DNA of 64,000 bases from positions 20,788,608 through 20,852,607 of the forward strand of contig JAVTVX010000001.1 in assembly GCA_033439265.1 (NCBI GenBank), written 5' to 3'. The notes beneath the pieces were generated by a model. That model saw only the letters and a program-made list of their open reading frames with translations. It had not been told where the DNA came from and searched no databases. This DNA is from Dillenia suffruticosa (lineage: Eukaryota > Streptophyta > Magnoliopsida > Dilleniales > Dilleniaceae). Positions 60,453 to 64,000 of the stretch are shown in pieces (positions within the stretch are counted from its first letter, which is position 1; each line of letters opens with the position of its first letter). Position numbers and translations under genes: made by a program.

Positions 60453-62888
60453 TTATCTGTTCTTTTTCTTCTGCTTCTTCTTTGTTTTGTGTTGTGTCTG
60501 TGTTTTCTGATTGCCCACATTATCGCTTCCCTCGTTATCTTCGTATTCAAGTTCTGCCAACTCGACTCCTCCAGCTTCAACTTTATCAACCATATTTTCC
60601 AACTGCACCTGACATGACCGGTAAGAGTACAGAATTACTATCATGCGGCAAGCATAGAAAAATTTACTCTAGTAAAGAAGTTCAAAGAACCATTATACCT
60701 GAATAAAATTGTAGAGAAGTGGCTGCACAATGGAGCGATAATCACACTCAGCAATTAAAACAAGAAAATGCACCTGCTCCTGAATTAATGCTATGCCCCT
60801 CCGGATCATCATGTTATTTTTGTGAAGCTGCAAAAGGAAACACACTTTAAGACCAAAGGGAAGTTTGAAAAGCACTACCACAGGCATTTCACCATGTACC
60901 AGAATTGTTTAGTATTACTTCGACTAATTCAATCTTTAGGGTGTAGTATATAAATCCTGGGAATTAGAAGCTAACATTTGGAAGTATGTAAATCCTAGGA
61001 ACTAGCATCTAACTTTTATGGTAGAAATTATGTTCCCCAATAAAAATTATAAAGATTCATAAGCTACTGAACAAACTGCAGGGTGATTAAGTACAAAACT
61101 TGCCATAGTAGTGTAACAACACAAAGCAAGAGATAGAAATGAACATACAGGAACTAACAGATTCACCTGAAAGACCATTGGCACTACAGAATTATCAACC
61201 CGAGAGGAGTCCTGCATGCTGCAACTATCTTCATCTGCTTGATCATTTAAGCGATGCCTGTGCATTTTCTCACATAAATTCTGCACTTGGTCAAATGTCT
61301 CTTCAATACTCTCGAGGATTTCTTGCGCCTTACCTTCTTTGTCTTCTATAGATTGTTTCAGCAGAAACAATTTTTGTGGAAGGTGCTGTACAAATAACAA
61401 GTCTAAGAAACTACTAACTTCAAGCGCACCATTATCTTGCCTACCATCAGTAATAGTTGGTGCAGAGCCATCATGTGCCTCAGCATCATCGTAGTTCTGG
61501 AGGGCAAGTTTCCCTTGCAGCAGCCGTTCATCCAAAAAAAGGCATGATAAATCACCACTAAAACCGATTTTTTCCTTGACTTCCTTGACTTGGCGATGAC
61601 TAAGTCCACATGTTGCCACTCTGCTCTCAGATTTGTTGTATACTTCACATGCAGAATCAAGTTCCCGCAAGTATGCCAGGATAATTTTAAGGTCTTCGGC
61701 TTCAAGGAAGCAAATAGCAGCAGGTGATCGGTCAAGGCCATTGCTCTTAAGCTGCGACATTGGAATTACAGACTGCAGTTTCCGCAAAGTATATTCCATC
61801 ACCCAATCTGAATGGCTTTCAGCAAGACATCTACGCCGTAGGAAATATCTAAACATGTGGTGAATTAATTCCAGCAACGTTTTGCGCTCAGAATCATACA
61901 CTATGAAGCCATAGATGTGGTCTATTGTCAGTGGTAGATCTTTTTTCACATGATCCAGGAATGCAGATACACTCATTGGCTTCCACATACAACCCTCCTC
62001 AACCATATCAGCCCAATCGAGATCGACTTCCAGTGGCACAACTTTCTGATGTTTACTTATCATTTTCCTCAAATGCACATGTATGAAATGCTGCACGTAT
62101 AGTTCAGCATCCAAAATTTTCCTCTTGCAACGGCAACACAAGTAATATTTCCACGTCTTTTTCTCCTTACCAAACGCTATTGCGTCAGACAACATTAGTG
62201 TAATTGAAAAATCCTCGAGGGATCTACAATGAGTGACAAGATCAGCAATTTTAACTCTTAACAATGCCCACATTTTATTGGAACTTATAGAACAGCAGTA
62301 CGCTCGAATCTTGTTTCTTTTATCTAGAAAAGATATAATCCTGGAAGACACAGCAGTGTAATGTTCTTCAACTATTGCATCTTCATCATCGTCATCATCC
62401 TCTTGATTTTCACTACTTGGGTCAGTCAATTGAGGGTCTTCCACCTTTGGGTTTTCGGCTAATGAACCGCTCTCAGGCCTATGAACCGCATCCTCTAACT
62501 CTAATCTAAGATTGGACAACTGACACTGCAATTGACCCATCAAACAAATGGCATAGCTCCAGTGGGGTGGATCCTTGACATGCCCTTGGGCATGCTTAGA
62601 AAGAATTCGATGCACGCAGCGCAAGAAACCCATGTTGGGATGTCTTTCACTCAAGTGATTCAAGAATCCTAAAGCTTGTGTGCGTTGTCCATTGATATAC
62701 CTCGTTATTCCACGTTGGCACAGGGAAAATGCTACGGGGACCTCCTTGCTTTCCTTTTCCTCGATTGCCGAAGAAGAGGAAGGTGGTGGTGGTGTTCGTG
62801 ATGGTTGTGATGTAGTGGGACTAGATTCTTCCTTTTTCGGACCCATTTCTTGATTGTCTCTTTTCCTTCTAAAAAGATTGGAAAGCAT
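60453..62888 (-). CDS. DUF627/DUF629-type paralogue, no protease domain (gene B)
   Basis: Exons on the minus strand: 61167-62888, 60699-60827, 60453-60608; 2007 nt, 668 residues. Exon 2 is exactly 129 nt in both paralogues and all junction phases match. It keeps the same order as gene A: Ser/Pro N-tail, helical INGQRTQALGFLNHL segment, acidic linker (ENQEDDDDDEDA), RVKIADLVTHCRSLEDF, the finger CCRCKRKILDAELYVQH with HVH, and a long Lys-rich end. Identity to gene A looks near 60% by eye in the DUF629-like region. Both frames are open over more than 1.6 kb, which argues for retained function. Intron 1 is 339 bp here against 80 bp in gene A. The chosen ATG at 62888 gives MLSNLFRRKRDNQEMGPK. An alternative start at the Met of EMGPK would remove 14 residues. 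No ubiquitin-hydrolase domain follows. Confidence 0.85.
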
Positions 62889-63840
62889 ACAGCAAAATGA
62901 GAGAAGAGAGAGAGAGAGAGAGAGAGGAGATCGTTATTTTTAACCACTTCTCCTCCCAAATCGAGTTATCTCGCGCTTCCGAAAAGAGCAGCATCCCTCA
63001 ACCACACTGAAACGCCTCGTTTCGACGTTTCGGAGAAGAACTTTGAAAAAATAATATTAATAATTTTTTTCTCCTCCCCTTTTTGTTACAAAAGTAAAAG
63101 AAAAACTCAATCCGGGATTAGTGTCCAGGTTACACCCAAAATCTCAATAGCTTATTTAATAATAATTGATAATTATAAATTTGCACCAAAGATTAATGTC
63201 TCATGATGTCCTATAAACCTGGACCATAGACCACAAATTAATACTATATCTAGTTATTTTAATGGAGTCTACTCAGGAGAATTTTATCTGTTAAGAGTTC
63301 AATTCGACCCGAATCGAATTTAATTTAACTTAATATAATTATCAAATACCAATAATTTATTAAAAAAGGAGTTTACAAGCACATTTATTCTAAATTATGA
63401 TCTAAAATTTATTAAATTATTATATAAAAGATAATGAACGGGGGTAATCTTTTATCTTCTTCAAACTCTGTCTCAAAGAGGGCAGCAGCATTTCCTATAT
63501 CATGACCTGGAAAGTGAAAATCATTTCTTTGCATGGAAGAGACTCTGTATTATTGGTAAAAAGATACAGGATATATCAGTATTTCTTATTTTTTAGCATA
63601 ATTTTAAAAGTGTATTTTATTGTTGAATATTCGGTTTGAATTATAATTTCTGTTTTTATAGTGAATTAGTCATCATAATTCGATCAGAAATGTCAAGTGA
63701 TCGTGCATACTTTCTCATCTTTTAAAACTTAGTGAATTAATATTCTTTTAAATGGTTGTGATGTTGGAGCTGCAGCTGATGAATGGGACTGCTTGCTCAA
63801 GGCCCACAAAAGCTTGGGAGTCAACCCCAATTAAGGGCTA
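62889..63840. other. Upstream region of gene B and spacer
   Basis: A (GA)n leader tract lies at 62907-62928, matching the GA leader of gene A. Past about 63100 the DNA is AT-rich with a dispersed-repeat fragment at 63290-63400. No gene is recognised. Confidence 0.5.
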
Positions 63841-63875
63841 GATCTTGAGTTAAAAAAAAAAAAAAAAAAAAAAAT
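63775..63875 (+). mobile_element. Possible poly(A)-tailed retroposon end
   Basis: A non-AT-rich stretch (GGGACTGCTTGCTCAAGGCC and onward) ends in a run of about 23 A starting near 63851. This looks like the 3' end of a SINE or other retroposon. No open frame or target duplication is evident. Confidence 0.3.
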
Positions 63876-64000
63876 TGACACACACAGACAGCATTAATTT
63901 CAAGGAAAAAAAGGAACAAGTTTCATATTTACTAGTAGATTCCATGCATTTCTAATGTACACAATCCCCTAACCAAATCCCAACCCGATCCCTCCAAGGT

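Noticed and set aside
1..64000. CRISPR arrays, prophage, insertion sequences or bacterial operons
   Set aside because: None is present; spliced plant genes, MITE, LINE and SINE remains explain the sequence.

Overview
This is eukaryotic nuclear DNA from a flowering plant, most likely a core eudicot. The evidence is many GT/AG-bounded exons, AT-rich introns and spacers, (GA/CT)n-rich leaders, and plant-specific families: a TOPLESS-type co-repressor, a heavy-metal-associated isoprenylated protein, an LLM-domain B-GATA factor, a plant GH28 protein, and DUF627/DUF629 proteins. The species cannot be named from this window. There is no bacterial, viral or CRISPR system here.

Layout. 1-4913 (minus): 5' part of a PUM24/PUF6-type nucleolar Pumilio gene, which runs off the left edge. 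4914-11640: promoter plus AT-rich spacer with a LINE RNase H relic. 12007-20605 (plus): complete TOPLESS-RELATED 2-like gene, 25 coding exons, 1131 codons. 20606-26669: spacer with an intact 206-bp hAT-type MITE. 26670-29237 (plus): secreted GH28 (polygalacturonase-like) gene, 462 codons. 31369-39792 (plus): WDR43/UTP5-type SSU-processome gene, 627 codons, with LINE relics in two introns. 41164-42216 (minus): HIPP metallochaperone, 265 codons. 44934-45435 (minus): broken PR-10/Bet v 1 gene. 49131-50510: diverged tandem duplication carrying GATA-containing palindromes. 51666-52353 (plus): B-GATA transcription factor, 153 codons. 56062-58195 and 60453-62888 (both minus): tandem paralogues with DUF627/DUF629-like sequence, a C2H2-like finger and no ubiquitin-protease domain.

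All seven complete gene models were spliced by hand. Each gives a total coding length divisible by three with consistent intron phases. The partial PUM24 model also stays in phase through ten exons.

How the genes relate. PUM24 and WDR43/UTP5 both belong to ribosome biogenesis, and both have TGGGCC/GGCCCA (site II-like) elements upstream. The other genes are functionally unrelated neighbours, as is usual in plants. The most unusual features are the tandem protease-less DUF627/629 pair, the GH28 protein whose usual catalytic motifs are replaced, the GATA palindromes upstream of a GATA factor, a minimal uORF overlapping the UTP5 start, and a 25-bp tandem duplication across the UTP5 stop codon.
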